NCBI GenBank assembly: GCA_020283715.1
Contig: JAIQCW010000007.1
Coordinates: 1-64,000, forward strand
Direction of reading: 5' to 3'
Source: Cytauxzoon felis
Taxonomy: Eukaryota > Apicomplexa > Aconoidasida > Piroplasmida > Theileriidae
Length of the DNA: 64,000 nt
Shown here: piece after piece, positions 32,882 through 46,210 of the stretch
Layout: the number at the start of each line of letters is the position of its first letter
Numbering within the stretch: the first letter of the stretch is position 1
Made by a program: the position numbers and the translations under genes
The notes under the pieces: generated by a model
Database searches by the model: none
Told to the model about the DNA's origin: nothing
What the model saw: only the letters and a program-made list of their open reading frames with translations

Positions 32882-33518
32882 TTATATAAACATACATTGT
32901 TCATCAACATGTCCATCTACAGTTGAAGTAAATCCTAAAGATTCCAAAGAACCTCGTATAATACCAGAGGCTAATGAAAGGTAAAATGATTTCAATTCAT
33001 CTATTGTAAAATTATCATCAGATTTCGTTGGCTTAAATTGAATATTATCAAACCAATATATATGATCACAAAAAAATATATAAATTCCCTATAGATAAAA
33101 AATATTAAAATATTATAGACAAATTACTTGACTATTCGATTGTAAACGTGCTGCTTGTTTACCAAAGAGATAAATACACAAATCACGACATATAAATACC
33201 ATACACTTATTAGGATCCCAAATACAACCCTTACGTACAGTTAATCTATACAATATAATGATAATAGATAGATAGTAATATATTATCCATTATGAAATTC
33301 CAATACAAATCAATAAATAAAATCCATATGAAAACTTTAACATACCTAGATATAATTTTGGATCCTAAGTAGTAACCTTGTAACTCAAGTGAATTATGTA
33401 CAAGTGTAACCTTAAATTGCGATTTAAAATCTTCATGATTAGTTAATAATCGTTGAATATGATACTTTATAATTTCATGTATAAGAATAACCTGCGATTT
33501 TTGAGCAACTTCATTCAT
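32882..33518 (-). CDS. TRAPPC6: TRAPP complex subunit 6 (Trs33 / Bet3 family)
   Basis: Bet3-fold core subunit of the TRAPP vesicle-tethering complex. Three exons, 33518-33346, 33245-33128 and 33088-32882, give 165 residues, usual for the family. Recognised by LQGYYLGSKIISRLT, CRDLCIYLFGKQAARLQSN, GIYIFF and the C-terminal LASGIIRGSLESLGF. Introns are 100 and 39 nt. Divergent from the DDX41 gene with about 105 bp between the starts, implying a shared promoter region. Convergent with the RAP-domain gene. Confidence 0.92.
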
Positions 33519-33623
33519 ATCTATATATATACATTACTGCAACTCAGGGTACCTTCATCTTGATGTGTAATACCCACACTCTATAAGTGTATATATTACA
33601 TTAAATATTTATATGTATATTAA

Positions 33624-36224
<2,601 letters not shown>

Positions 36225-36528
36225 TGAAAGTGTATTTTTATATAATTTGTAATTTAGTGTTAATTTATTTGATCTTTATATATTTACATTCATGTATTGG
36301 GAAGCCTTGGTAGGTATAGTTATATTGATGGGGGAAGGCTATAGTAGATTATGATTACATGTTAAATTATCCTGTAATTAATACTAAATAATTAATATTA
36401 ATTTAATATATAAAATAATTAATTATAAATTTAATAATGTAAGTTTTATATTTTCTTAAATTTGTCATTTTATGATCCGCCCTCCATTATATAGTCAATC
36501 ATTTATTAATTCTATAGTTAAGGAGAAA

Positions 36529-37069
36529 ATGACTACTAGATTTAAAAAGTGTCGTAAATTACGTGGTCATGTATCAGCTGGTCATGGAAGAGTAGGTAAA
36601 CATCGTAAACATCCGGGTGGTCGTGGTAAAGCTGGTGGTCTACATCACCACAGAATACTCTTTGATAAATTCCACCCTGGTTACTTTGGTAAGGTATGTT
36701 TTATTGTGTAAATATATGAAGGTAAAGGATTCCATCTTCCTTTTACTATTTTTTGTATATATCAACTCAATCACAACTTCTTTCCTATAGGTGGGTATGC
36801 GCCACTTCCATATGATCAGAAATCAAAAATACACTAGAAATATAAATGTTAATCAATTATGGAGTTTAGTCCCCGAAGAGACTCGCTTGGAATGCGAGAA
36901 GGACCCATCAAAAGCTCCTGTGTTGGACTTGATTCAAAAGGGTTACTTTAAGGTATTAGGCACCGGTCATTTACCTAATCGTCCTATAATCGTTAAGGCT
37001 CGTGTATTTAGTAAACTCGCAGAGAAGAGAATTAAAGAGGCTGGTGGAGCTTGCGTATTAGTAGCTTGA
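36529..37069 (+). CDS. RPL27A: 60S ribosomal protein L27a (uL15)
   Basis: Large-subunit ribosomal protein. Exons 36529-36693 and 36791-37069 give 147 residues. It starts [20 protein letters not shown], continues with [18 protein letters not shown] and has the conserved C-terminal [11 protein letters not shown]. The frame is open back to an ATG at 36472 (19 extra residues), but the position matching the family start is 36529. The intron is 97 nt. Confidence 0.96.
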
Positions 37070-37110
37070 TGAGGAATTAATATAATAACGTATATTAATA
37101 TATATGATTA

Positions 37111-39195
37111 TTATTTAAATAATATACTCGTTGGGTTAGGCTGATAAATAGCCAATGCTGTACCAGTACCTGATGATGAAGTTGTATTTTGAGGGGTAGA
37201 AGTGCCGAATAAGGAAGATGTACCCGTGTTTTGTTGCGTTGATCCAAAGAGTGAAGTATTTGTCATGGGTTGAGTTGAAGTTGAACCAAATAGTCCACCG
37301 GACGTAGTGTTTTGTTGAGTTGAACCAAATAAACTTCCAGTTGTAGTGGGTTGAGTAGAACCGAATAGTCCACCAGTAGTTGTGGGTTGAGCTGATGTTG
37401 TACTTGCACCAAAGAGGGTTGAAGATGTTGTAGTAGGTTGGGTTGAAGTTCCACCAAATAAACCACCAGACGTCGTGGATTGAGTGGTTGTACCAAATAG
37501 TCCACCAGTAGTAGTAGGTTGAGTAGTGCCACCAAAGAGGGTTGAAGATGTTGTAGTAGGTTGACTCGAAGTTCCACCAAACAATCCTCCACTCGTCGTC
37601 GTGCCTCCTCCGAATAAACCTCCAGTCGTAGTAGGCTGACTTGAAGTTCCGGCAAATAATCCACCGGATGTAGTGGGTTGGGTTGTTGAACCAAATAAAT
37701 TAGACGTCCCCACATTCCCCATTGAATTCCCACTAAATAAATTAGATGTTCCCAAAGTATTCGTTGTACCTCCTCCAGTAGCCACGGGTGTAGTCAAGAG
37801 TATATCTTTGATATTATAATTACCATCTGGCAAGTCAATTGTAGTGGAGCCCATGAAGGCATCATTGAATTTCTTAAGATATTTAATTTGACACTTTAAA
37901 TCACTAGGTGGGGTATCATCAGCCTCGGGTAATTTACGTTCATTCAAACCAATAGCATCAAGAAATTGCCTCTTAATCTTACTAGTCTCCCCAGATAAAT
38001 AACCCCATACTTCATGTTTATTATCTTTGGATAATGCGACTTCGGCACGTGTTAATAATTTGGTGAGTACACCACCAAGAAAATTAATTTTATTATAATG
38101 ACTAGATAAAACATCATTAATAAATGATGGGGCCTTTGATAAATCGATGTTTTTAAGCGATTTTACCTCATTTTGTAGGGTAAATACCTCATTCTTCATC
38201 AATCTTACCCTCTCGAGTAATTCTTTAGACATTTGTACATTTAAATGATTAGGTATACGAAACGTCATTACAATTTTCGAATTATTATGAAACCTTTCAT
38301 TATCTATAGATTCCGATAATCTCCTAGCCTTTATTGATATCAATTTCTGATCATCCTGAAGTTTACAGCGATTATTAATCTCTTGTTCTAATTTATCTTG
38401 ACGTAATTTTATATCATTCAATAAATTCTTAATCTGATCATTATATAATACACATTTATCATTCAACATATCCAATTGATTTATCATCCCACGTACATTC
38501 TCTAATGACCGTTCTTGTGTACTCAATATCATTTCTGCAACGTCAAAATGTCCACGCCACTCTGGAATCAAATTCGTCAATTGATGAACTGTTGATCGAG
38601 AATTTATCTTCAATGGACGATTACCACTAGAAGTAACACCATAGACGTTCGTATTCGTGGTACTTCCCAAGGTAGCTGGTTGAGATTGTGTCGTATTGAA
38701 GTTGAATGTAGGTTGAGAAGTGGTAGAGTTGAAGGTTGGAGGTTGAGTGGATGTCGGTGTAGATGTGGTTGTAAAGAGTGAAGATTGATTTGTTGACGTA
38801 GCTCCAAATAAATTAGAAGACGAAGCGATGTTTGTACTAGTAGGCTGTGTAGTACTTGAAGTTGAACCAAATAATCCACCAGTTGTAGTCGTCGTAGGTT
38901 GAGTTGAAGTTGTGGTTGAACCGAATAAACCACCAGTAGTCGTAGTACCTCCACCGAATAATCCTCCACTTGTAGTAGGTTGAGTTGTCGAACCGAATAA
39001 ACCTCCACCACCCGTCGTAGATTGATTCGTTGAACCAAATAGACCAGTTGTTGTAGGCTGAACTGATGTTGTACTTGCACCAAACAATCCTCCAGTTGTA
39101 GTCGGTTGAGTACTTCCTCCAAATAAACCTGTTGTAGTCGTCTGAGGTTGAGTAGTGCCACCAAAGGTGGGAGTAGATCCAAAAATGGATGACAT
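37111..39195 (-). CDS. FG-repeat nucleoporin with central coiled-coil domain (Nup54/58/62 class)
   Basis: Component of the nuclear pore central channel. Single exon, 694 residues, ATG at 39195. Residues 1-195 and about 490-680 consist of repeats of the type TTQPTTTGGLFG (GLFG and FG units), which form the permeability barrier. Between them, about residues 200-470, is a predicted coiled-coil domain (LENVRGMINQLDMLNDKCVL, LRQDKLEQEINNRCKLQDD). Two FG arms flanking a coiled coil fit the Nup54/58 group; the exact orthologue is undecided. The repeats are conserved at DNA level, so long antisense open frames arise as artefacts. Confidence 0.88.
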   Translation of the reverse strand: MSSIFGSTPTFGGTTQPQTTTTGLFGGSTQPTTTGGLFGASTTSVQPTTTGLFGSTNQSTTGGGGLFGSTTQPTTSGGLFGGGTTTTGGLFGSTTTSTQPTTTTTGGLFGSTSSTTQPTSTNIASSSNLFGATSTNQSSLFTTTSTPTSTQPPTFNSTTSQPTFNFNTTQSQPATLGSTTNTNVYGVTSSGNRPLKINSRSTVHQLTNLIPEWRGHFDVAEMILSTQERSLENVRGMINQLDMLNDKCVLYNDQIKNLLNDIKLRQDKLEQEINNRCKLQDDQKLISIKARRLSESIDNERFHNNSKIVMTFRIPNHLNVQMSKELLERVRLMKNEVFTLQNEVKSLKNIDLSKAPSFINDVLSSHYNKINFLGGVLTKLLTRAEVALSKDNKHEVWGYLSGETSKIKRQFLDAIGLNERKLPEADDTPPSDLKCQIKYLKKFNDAFMGSTTIDLPDGNYNIKDILLTTPVATGGGTTNTLGTSNLFSGNSMGNVGTSNLFGSTTQPTTSGGLFAGTSSQPTTTGGLFGGGTTTSGGLFGGTSSQPTTTSSTLFGGTTQPTTTGGLFGTTTQSTTSGGLFGGTSTQPTTTSSTLFGASTTSAQPTTTGGLFGSTQPTTTGSLFGSTQQNTTSGGLFGSTSTQPMTNTSLFGSTQQNTGTSSLFGTSTPQNTTSSSGTGTALAIYQPNPTSILFK

Positions 39196-39372
39196 TAAGA
39201 ATGATTGTGAAATTTAATTCCAGATAATTTAAAAATACATTTCAAACACTGAGTTTCTTACAGTACAAATTTCAATACCAGAATATATATGTCCACTGCT
39301 AGACAGACATTGCCACTATTGGGGATATGATGAGGGTCTAGGAATTATATATAAAAATTAAAAGATAATAAA

Positions 39373-40423
39373 TTAAAATTTTAAATATGATATTATCCTA
39401 TCTGGTCTTGATAATAATTCCTCTACGATTTTATAAATTTGATCATGGGCTACCTGTAGGGTACTCATAATATGCCTGTACTTGAGCTTACATTCACTCC
39501 AGACGATGCCTCTATAGGTTTCCAGTATGGTAATGATCTGAATTTGTTAAAAACTTCAACGACTCTCTCCAATTTATCCACCGTCTCATATACTTCTGTA
39601 CCTATAGATGGATTGTTAATGATTCGCCGTATACACAAGAGAGGATCATAAAGTTCATGGGAATGCACTACTTCTTGCATGAAATTTTAGGATTGTATGG
39701 AGGATAGTTCAAGGGTCGCGTAGAATGTAGGGAATCTGTACTCCCATACCGCTTCTCTCTATTTTTCCTTCACCACTCCTCTTTTATATAGTTTATAACT
39801 TACCAAAGTTGCCTCTGCTAGCGGCTACTTGTGGTAAAACGTCCATATATAATACCAAATCAGGCTCGATTAGGCCTGTATCTGGGCCTTTACACCATTC
39901 AAAATCGAGATTCTATAAGATCGTTAAGATAACGCCTACTACAAACTTACTTTCACTCCGACTGAATATGCGATTCCTGAAAAGGCGTAGCGATCTGTGA
40001 TGACATGAACACCAGATTCTAAGAGTTCGATGATTTTATTCCTGAAAAATCAAAGAATTAGGCTCATTCAACATACATATGCTCCCATCTATTAGCTGAA
40101 AATAGTAAATGTATTGTCTGTATAGGAAGATCATTATTCCTTCTAGAGAGATAGTCATTGAGTACACTCCCAATCTTCGTAGTACGATCTGAAGGTGTTT
40201 ACACATTTTGTATCAAATAGGATTAAAAGTACCAGGGAAAGATATTACTTCATTTTTTATACCTTGAGAGTCGAGTTTTTTCGATAATAAAGTAATCTGC
40301 GATGATTTCCCAGATCTAAGTATATATATTTCAGAGTCAAAGGTTGAATTTAAGAAAATTTTACCTGTCTATACCCTCAAATACAATTAATTTACCCTTT
40401 GAAATTACCTTCTTCATATACAT
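39373..40423 (-). CDS. TMPK: thymidylate kinase (dTMP kinase)
   Basis: Phosphorylates dTMP to dTDP in dTTP synthesis. Seven exons: 40423-40365, 40315-40233, 40188-40077, 40041-39951, 39912-39804, 39601-39492 and 39453-39373; phases agree, 214 residues, typical length. P-loop FEGIDRSGKSSQ, then VISFPDRTTKIG, the LFSANRWEHM helix, the DRYAFSGIAYS motif and EPDLVLYMDV. The lid region is short (ASRGNFGTEVYET). The C-terminus PDRIISYLKF is lineage-specific. Introns are mostly 35-50 nt; intron 5 is about 200 nt and carries no repeat box. Confidence 0.94.
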
Positions 40424-40665
40424 GTTGATATATAGACCCTTATCCCACGATTTACATGTACTGTATGGCTAGTACCCATGGGGATGTCGTAAATGTATAT
40501 GGCAGATGATCAAGACAGTGTGACTGTAAATAATGTTTTCAATACACACATTAATTGAATTTAATTTTATACATAACATTTTAATACATAGAACTCATTG
40601 ATATAATTTTATATGAGGGAATTTTATTATATATTAAAGTCCTGCGTGAGTTTGTAGGTAAGAAC

Positions 40666-42772
40666 ATGAAAAATGGCAAGAATCTAATAGAAGATGGATC
40701 AAATATATTTGATTTAAGTATGAATAGTTCAAATAAGCTGGATAGACATGATACATTATTGGTTGATACAGACACACTTGACAATAATGTCAATGGTAAA
40801 GGATGTCCTGAAGAGATGGCGACATCAAGATTTTCATATGGTTTGGAAGGTGATGTTGTTATAGATCCTGGTATTGATGATAATTTTGGGTTATTATATG
40901 ATTGTTCATCTAGTAGATTTGATTCACCATTTATAAATTTATTTGGTGATGATAATACAATTAAAGGAAAGAATATAACAGATGCTTTATCATTTGTAAC
41001 ACCAATTGGTAAAGGTGTATATGGTGATGTATATAAAGCATATTTAAGGAATGATCCTAAAAAATTATTTGCTGTTAAACGTGTACAAACACCTAGAACA
41101 ATAGAAAAAATTTTTGGATTAGAACAGAATATTATTAAAGAATTACATGCTTTAAGATCACTTAAAAGACCACATGTTAATATTGTTAGACTTTATGATT
41201 ATTGTTCAGCTATTGAAATTAATAAACAAGAAAATGATACAGATGGTAAAACAGTAATGGTCTTTTATTTAATATTTGAACTTTGTGATATGGATCTTTG
41301 TAAATTTGTTAAACAAGTATCAGAAAATTTTAAACCTCATGAAATTCATTTATTAAATGAAGCAAATAATCATTTTAATGATAAAGAATGTAAAATACAA
41401 GATTTTATGAATTATTCTCGTAATCATTATATTAAGAATAAATTATTCAAAGATAAAATACCATTACCTGCACTTAATGAAGATATCGCCAAAGTAATAA
41501 TGTATCAACTTCTACAAGGATTATCTTATCTACATTCTAATCGCATCATACATCGTGATATTAAACCACAAAATATCCTATTAAAAAAGAATCATAATTC
41601 TATACTTGATGAAGATGATCAATCCACACACACTTGGTTTGTTTATATTATAATTAATTATTAATTAATATATCACTAATATCTCATCATATTTCATCCA
41701 TATTATATAGGAAAGTTAAGATAAGTGATTTGGGACTATCTACAGTTATACCAGCCAGATATTTATCATTAATGACAGAAGAAGTCGTTACATTATTATA
41801 TAGACCACCAGAATTATTACTCGGAAATTGTAAATATACAACCGCCGTCGATATATGGTCAACCGCCACCACCGTCGGTACGTTTCAAACGATGTATTGT
41901 AATCCACCCGATGTCCAATCCAACTCTCCTTTCCACTCGCCTCCACCTGAGGTCGTCTTGCAGACAGCTCTTCTATTTACTTCCCCCTCCAACTCCCAGA
42001 GATCGTTTTCGGGTTCCACTTGAGGTCTAGTATTACTCTTCATTCCATCACTACCTTCGCCACGATCTCCGGGAGTGGCATTACTCTTTAGAGATAGGTA
42101 ATTGGAAGAGCTCTCTGCAGGAGAACGCGAGGATGTAACCTCAGGTGGAATGTTGCATTGGACCTCGGGTGGGGAGTTTTGACTATAATTATGTGAGACG
42201 TTGTTGAGATTTATATTATAGGTGAGTGTTTATTGGGTAAGCCGATGTTTAGGGGTCGTACTGAATTTAGTGTATTGATGCGTATAATAACTACGGTTGG
42301 AACACCTCCATTATCTGAGTTATCTAATTTATCTAAGGAGATGAAATATTTATCGGTATGTTGATGATATGTATATATAATATATTTAATTTAGAATGAA
42401 ATACCTCACATGGAGCGTGATGCTGGTGATACATTGAGGAAGATTTTTACGGATCATTTTGGTAGGCAATTGTTGAGTGATTGTGGAATTGATTTATTTT
42501 CAAAAATGTTACAATTTTTACCAAAGGATAGGATTAGTGCTGATGATGCATTAAGACATCCATGGTTTGATAATATAAAGATGTTATTGAAGCCATCCAT
42601 CGCTAAATATTATTTTAATGATGTACGATTATTCCCTAGGGGTTATAAAGATATGTTACCTCTTACATTTCTAGGTGATGTTAAAGAATTTAAAAAGACA
42701 TTAAAAGATAAGAAGAAGAAATGGAATAATATTACAATTGATGATTATATCACACAATTCACTTTTCCTTAA
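40666..42772 (+). CDS. CDK-like protein kinase with atypical motifs
   Basis: Ser/Thr kinase of the CMGC/CDK group, probably a divergent cdc2-related kinase. Exons 40666-41636, 41711-41877, 42222-42355 and 42395-42772; 549 residues. An acidic N-terminal extension of about 105 residues precedes the Gly loop [11 protein letters not shown]. The kinase Lys is in FAVKRV, the catalytic loop is [11 protein letters not shown] is replaced by DLG in KISDLGLS, and the substrate loop has YRPPELLLG. The C-helix lacks a PSTAIRE-type sequence ([15 protein letters not shown]), and a charged insertion of about 60 residues lies before the catalytic loop. Intron 2 (41878-42221) contains a modular repeat array. 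Cyclin dependence and substrates are unknown. Confidence 0.88.
41900..42180. repeat. modular repeat array in CDK-like kinase intron 2
   Basis: A, B-like, A, F, C variant, A, D, E, F' and A' boxes, almost filling the 344-nt intron between exon 2 and exon 3. Confidence 0.88.
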
Positions 42773-43439
42773 TAACTGATGTTTAATTTTATTAAAGTAT
42801 ATATATTTATTTGTGGTGCACTTGCACTATTTATAGCCCCACTTTTTAAAATTAATTATACCCTCGGCAATTTTACCTATTTGTAAATGATGACTATAAT
42901 ATATGATAAAGGATAACTTTATCATATAATGTATGATGATATACATGTATTCATATAAATAATTATTATAATATATATACTATTTAACTACTAACATGAT
43001 ATGAAGTATACTACCTATATATGATAGTAGTAGATTTATATAAATAATTACATTTCATAAAATTATTAAAATGGCATACTTCGATTGTAAATGGTGTATA
43101 TAAATGAAACATGATGAAATATAAATGAATAAACAAAGCTTTAAATTACAATAACGTTTTATTTGCTATATGCAATTACCCTCCAGTATTTCTTAGACAA
43201 TTAACAAAATGTCAATTAAAAACCCACGATCTATTCAAAATCATTGTCATGTTATTATAAATATCTATGGAAGGTAATTATTTTTAATTTAATAATTAAA
43301 TCCATAAAAACCACAAGTCAATAATAGACCCCACATTCTAGTAGATTGAATTATGTCTAATATAATCGATGAAGTCTCGAAGATAGTAATAAAATAGAAT
43401 TGTATTTGTGAATTTTATATCAGATGGTGAGCGAATATA
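42773..43439. repeat. gene-free AT-rich stretch with AT-rich repeat, copy 1 (42950-43090)
   Basis: No gene seen. The segment around ACTAACATGATATGAAGTAT, followed by a TATATGATAGTA motif and CATAAAATTATTAAAAT, recurs at 57177-57310 in the same orientation. Both lie in intergenic regions. The sequence is not related to the modular boxes. Confidence 0.7.
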
Positions 43440-43988
43440 ATGAAGTTTATAATAATAATCATCGCGCTTAGTTATTATAAATGTATAGCGGGTTGGCGTG
43501 AATTTGTAACTTGTTGTTGTTGTTGTTTTAATGAACCAGAATTGATCGACTTAGACATTAATACAAGAGATAGTGATGATAGAGTAAAGGTGACTAAAAC
43601 ACAAGAAGGTTGTATGTATTCATATATAGTAGAACCAAGGGATGGATATGCTGTAGATAGATATACAAGTAATAGCTTAACTATATTTAGACATAAAAAA
43701 CGTAAAAGGAAAGAATCTCTATTGATATTAACAAGTATACATAGTAATGATACTGTTGTTGTAGGTTTAAGATATAAAAATTGGTTTAAATATGAACATA
43801 TATTTCTCTATAAATTCCGATTACGATGGGAGGCAATGACTAACGATTTCCTCCTTTTTGTCATAGATAGTCTAGTTTCTGGTAACTTTACACGCAGAGA
43901 ATTAGCTGTATCACAATACGTTGAATATATCCGCTTTAGGAATCAGCAGGAATCAGAATTCATCATGAGTAAAATACGTCGTACTTAG
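43440..43988 (+). CDS. small secreted protein of unknown function
   Basis: 182 residues, one exon, ATG at 43440. The N-terminus MKFIIIIIALSYYKCIAG is a strong signal peptide, followed by a cysteine cluster (CCCCC). The mature part is beta-rich and basic (RHKKRKRKESLLIL, GLRYKNWFKYEHIFLYKF). No membrane anchor. Length and design resemble secreted piroplasm proteins, possibly with a FAINT-type fold, but no named domain is certain. A gene-poor, AT-rich stretch lies on each side. Confidence 0.7.
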   Translation: MKFIIIIIALSYYKCIAGWREFVTCCCCCFNEPELIDLDINTRDSDDRVKVTKTQEGCMYSYIVEPRDGYAVDRYTSNSLTIFRHKKRKRKESLLILTSIHSNDTVVVGLRYKNWFKYEHIFLYKFRLRWEAMTNDFLLFVIDSLVSGNFTRRELAVSQYVEYIRFRNQQESEFIMSKIRRT

Positions 43989-44466
43989 TTAGATGAAGTA
44001 AGTGAGATAGTTTGGAGCATAGAGTTTCGGATTTTCATGCATTCAATGATAATTAATTTGTAAAGTATACAATGATGAAGCTGTGTAATTAAATAAGAGT
44101 CGTTGTATTCGTGTCGAAAGTCGAATAAAGTATATATGTAATTTATAAATTTAAAAGATATAGTATAAAATATAAATAATTTCAATGTTGTTTCATAAAT
44201 TTATAATAGTCTATGGTATTAGAAGTTGAGGGAGTGTATGGCACGCGAATATCATCAAGATAACCAAAACATCTTGAAGATACATTAAAACTCTTTTAGA
44301 TTTTAGAGAAAAAAATATATTAAATACATTTAAAATAGAGATGATGAATATTAAGCCCTCATCTTAAATTTGTCTTATGGGTTGGTGTGTAGTGGTATGT
44401 GCGTATTGAATATAGTGGCTTGAGATCAATGATAAGATCTATTGTATATAGTAATGAAGATAATAT
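43989..44466. other. gene-free stretch
   Basis: AT-rich DNA between the secreted protein and the next gene. I see no convincing open frame, repeat box or RNA gene; it presumably holds the terminator of the first gene and the promoter of the second. Confidence 0.6.
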
Positions 44467-46161
44467 ATGGAGAGGAAATCACGTTTAAGAATACCAGAAA
44501 AATTTAATAATAAGAATGCCAGTTCAGGGCCATTAAGATTTCGTTGTTTTGATGATTTTTATAAATACTATAGTAAAAATCAGAGTATAGAAGATGCTAA
44601 GAGACATAGATTGACACCTACATCTACAAAATGTATGGTAGCTGTTGTAGATGGTACAGATTATAAATTAACAAATGATTTACAAGGATTAGTATTACGT
44701 CCATCAGAATCACCAATACAAAGTACACGTTATGATTCTTCAGATTCAGTTAGAGATAAGGAATTATTGGATAGTATCCAGGGTTCGGTGAAGAGGTTAT
44801 GTGAAATATTTCAAAAAGCACATGATGATAAAAATTATCGGTTAAAATTAAAGGAAACAATATTAAAGAATAAAAAAAATAAAATTTCATCAAATTTCAT
44901 TAAGAATGATGAAGTTAAAGCACCTATAAGCATCTATACTAAAAGGACACCTTCACCAAAGGTAGGTGGAAAAATTATCAACGAGAGTATAGATAAATTG
45001 AAATTGACTATACCTAACGATCCAATCAGTAAAATAACACCTAAAGTTAACAATAAATCACCGCAAATATATCCAATCATACTCGAACATAACACCACCT
45101 CTAATGAATGTAGAAATATCACTAGTAACGAAAAAACAGTATCAACTCTTGATACCACCAACGTTCCTCTTGCAGAGAGTACTCCACCTGAAGTTACAAC
45201 CAATGTTCCACTAAGCGTGGAGCCTTCTCCTAATTCACTCCCCGTAAACGGTAATGTCACTCCCGGAGATCGTGGCGATGTTGAAGATGTAGATGGAATG
45301 AAGAGTAGTACAGGACCTCAAGTGGAACCTGGAAGCGATCTACGGGAGCTGGAAGGGGAATTAAATAGAGAAGCTGACGGCAGGACCTCAAGTGGAGAAG
45401 CTCCATGCAATGGAAAAGATGGACCTCTCGTGGATGCTGTCTGCAAGACGACATCGACTGGAGAAGTTCCATATAATGTAAAAAATGTACCTAAGGTTGA
45501 GAGATATGTTCATGATTTATCGAAGGATGGTAATGATTTATATTCAGTTGATACTAGTGATGGTACAGATCCTTTTTTAGTGCTAGACACTCCCAAAGAT
45601 TTGGTTTCAAATGTGGATTCATCATTAAAAATCTCTGGGGGTGTGGATGGAAAAGGAGGAAATCATTATTTAAATGAAGGTGAAGTATATAATGAAATCC
45701 AAGAACATGTTTCATCATCTCAAGATATTCATCAAAATATACCATCGAAATTGACACCACCATCAGATTTGAATCCTCCACCACCAATAGCATTAGATAT
45801 GGATGATACAATGCTGGTTGATGATTTATTAAATCGTTTTATGAATGATGTTACATTCTGTGATAATTTTACACAATTGTTGGGTAATATATCAAATTGT
45901 AATGAAAATGATTTGAATCAATTTGATAAAGTTATTAATCATTTACAAATGATTGTTGATGATGAATTAACAGTTGATGAAAATCATAATACATTCAAAT
46001 GGTTCTTTAGTAGACCAAAAATTTTCGAGGTCAATTTAACAGATCGTACTGAACATTCAGATCTTAAAGAAGAAGATATCATTGATGATAATGTAAATTT
46101 AATACCTGAAGATTTACGCAGTAATGATACACAAAATTTCAATTGGATAAATGATGTTTAA
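44467..46161 (+). CDS. hypothetical protein with an embedded dispersed-repeat peptide
   Basis: Not recognised. 564 codons, one exon, ATG at 44467. N-terminal region basic (RKSRLRIPEKF, RFRCFDDFYKYYSKNQ), then a helical stretch (SIQGSVKRLCEIFQKA). Residues about 234-345 are encoded by a modular repeat in frame, including ESTPPEVTTNVPLS, GNVTPGDRG and [17 protein letters not shown]. After it the protein is acidic, with a helical C-terminal part (DMDDTMLVDDLLNRFMNDV, QFDKVINHLQMIVDDEL). No signal peptide or membrane segment. The long frame on both sides of the repeat suggests a real gene whose disordered middle tolerated the insertion. Confidence 0.72.
   Translation: MERKSRLRIPEKFNNKNASSGPLRFRCFDDFYKYYSKNQSIEDAKRHRLTPTSTKCMVAVVDGTDYKLTNDLQGLVLRPSESPIQSTRYDSSDSVRDKELLDSIQGSVKRLCEIFQKAHDDKNYRLKLKETILKNKKNKISSNFIKNDEVKAPISIYTKRTPSPKVGGKIINESIDKLKLTIPNDPISKITPKVNNKSPQIYPIILEHNTTSNECRNITSNEKTVSTLDTTNVPLAESTPPEVTTNVPLSVEPSPNSLPVNGNVTPGDRGDVEDVDGMKSSTGPQVEPGSDLRELEGELNREADGRTSSGEAPCNGKDGPLVDAVCKTTSTGEVPYNVKNVPKVERYVHDLSKDGNDLYSVDTSDGTDPFLVLDTPKDLVSNVDSSLKISGGVDGKGGNHYLNEGEVYNEIQEHVSSSQDIHQNIPSKLTPPSDLNPPPPIALDMDDTMLVDDLLNRFMNDVTFCDNFTQLLGNISNCNENDLNQFDKVINHLQMIVDDELTVDENHNTFKWFFSRPKIFEVNLTDRTEHSDLKEEDIIDDNVNLIPEDLRSNDTQNFNWINDV
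45165..45470 (+). repeat. in-frame modular repeat inside a coding exon
   Basis: F-like, A, B, D', A', C' (variant), F' variant, A' and F' boxes read in the sense frame within the 564-codon gene. The frame of the PGDRG and LRELEGELNRE peptides equals that of the other two coding copies. Confidence 0.87.
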
Positions 46162-46210
46162 TATTTTTTTAAAATATATATCTAATATATACATGTATAC
46201 ATATATCAAA

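Noticed and set aside
36472..36528. Upstream ATG extending ribosomal protein uL15 by 19 residues
   Set aside because: The family start matches the ATG at 36529; the upstream stretch is probably leader sequence.
37263..39182. Long minus-strand frames of 156 and 190 codons overlapping the FG nucleoporin
   Set aside because: Shadow frames produced by the repetitive GLFG coding sequence.
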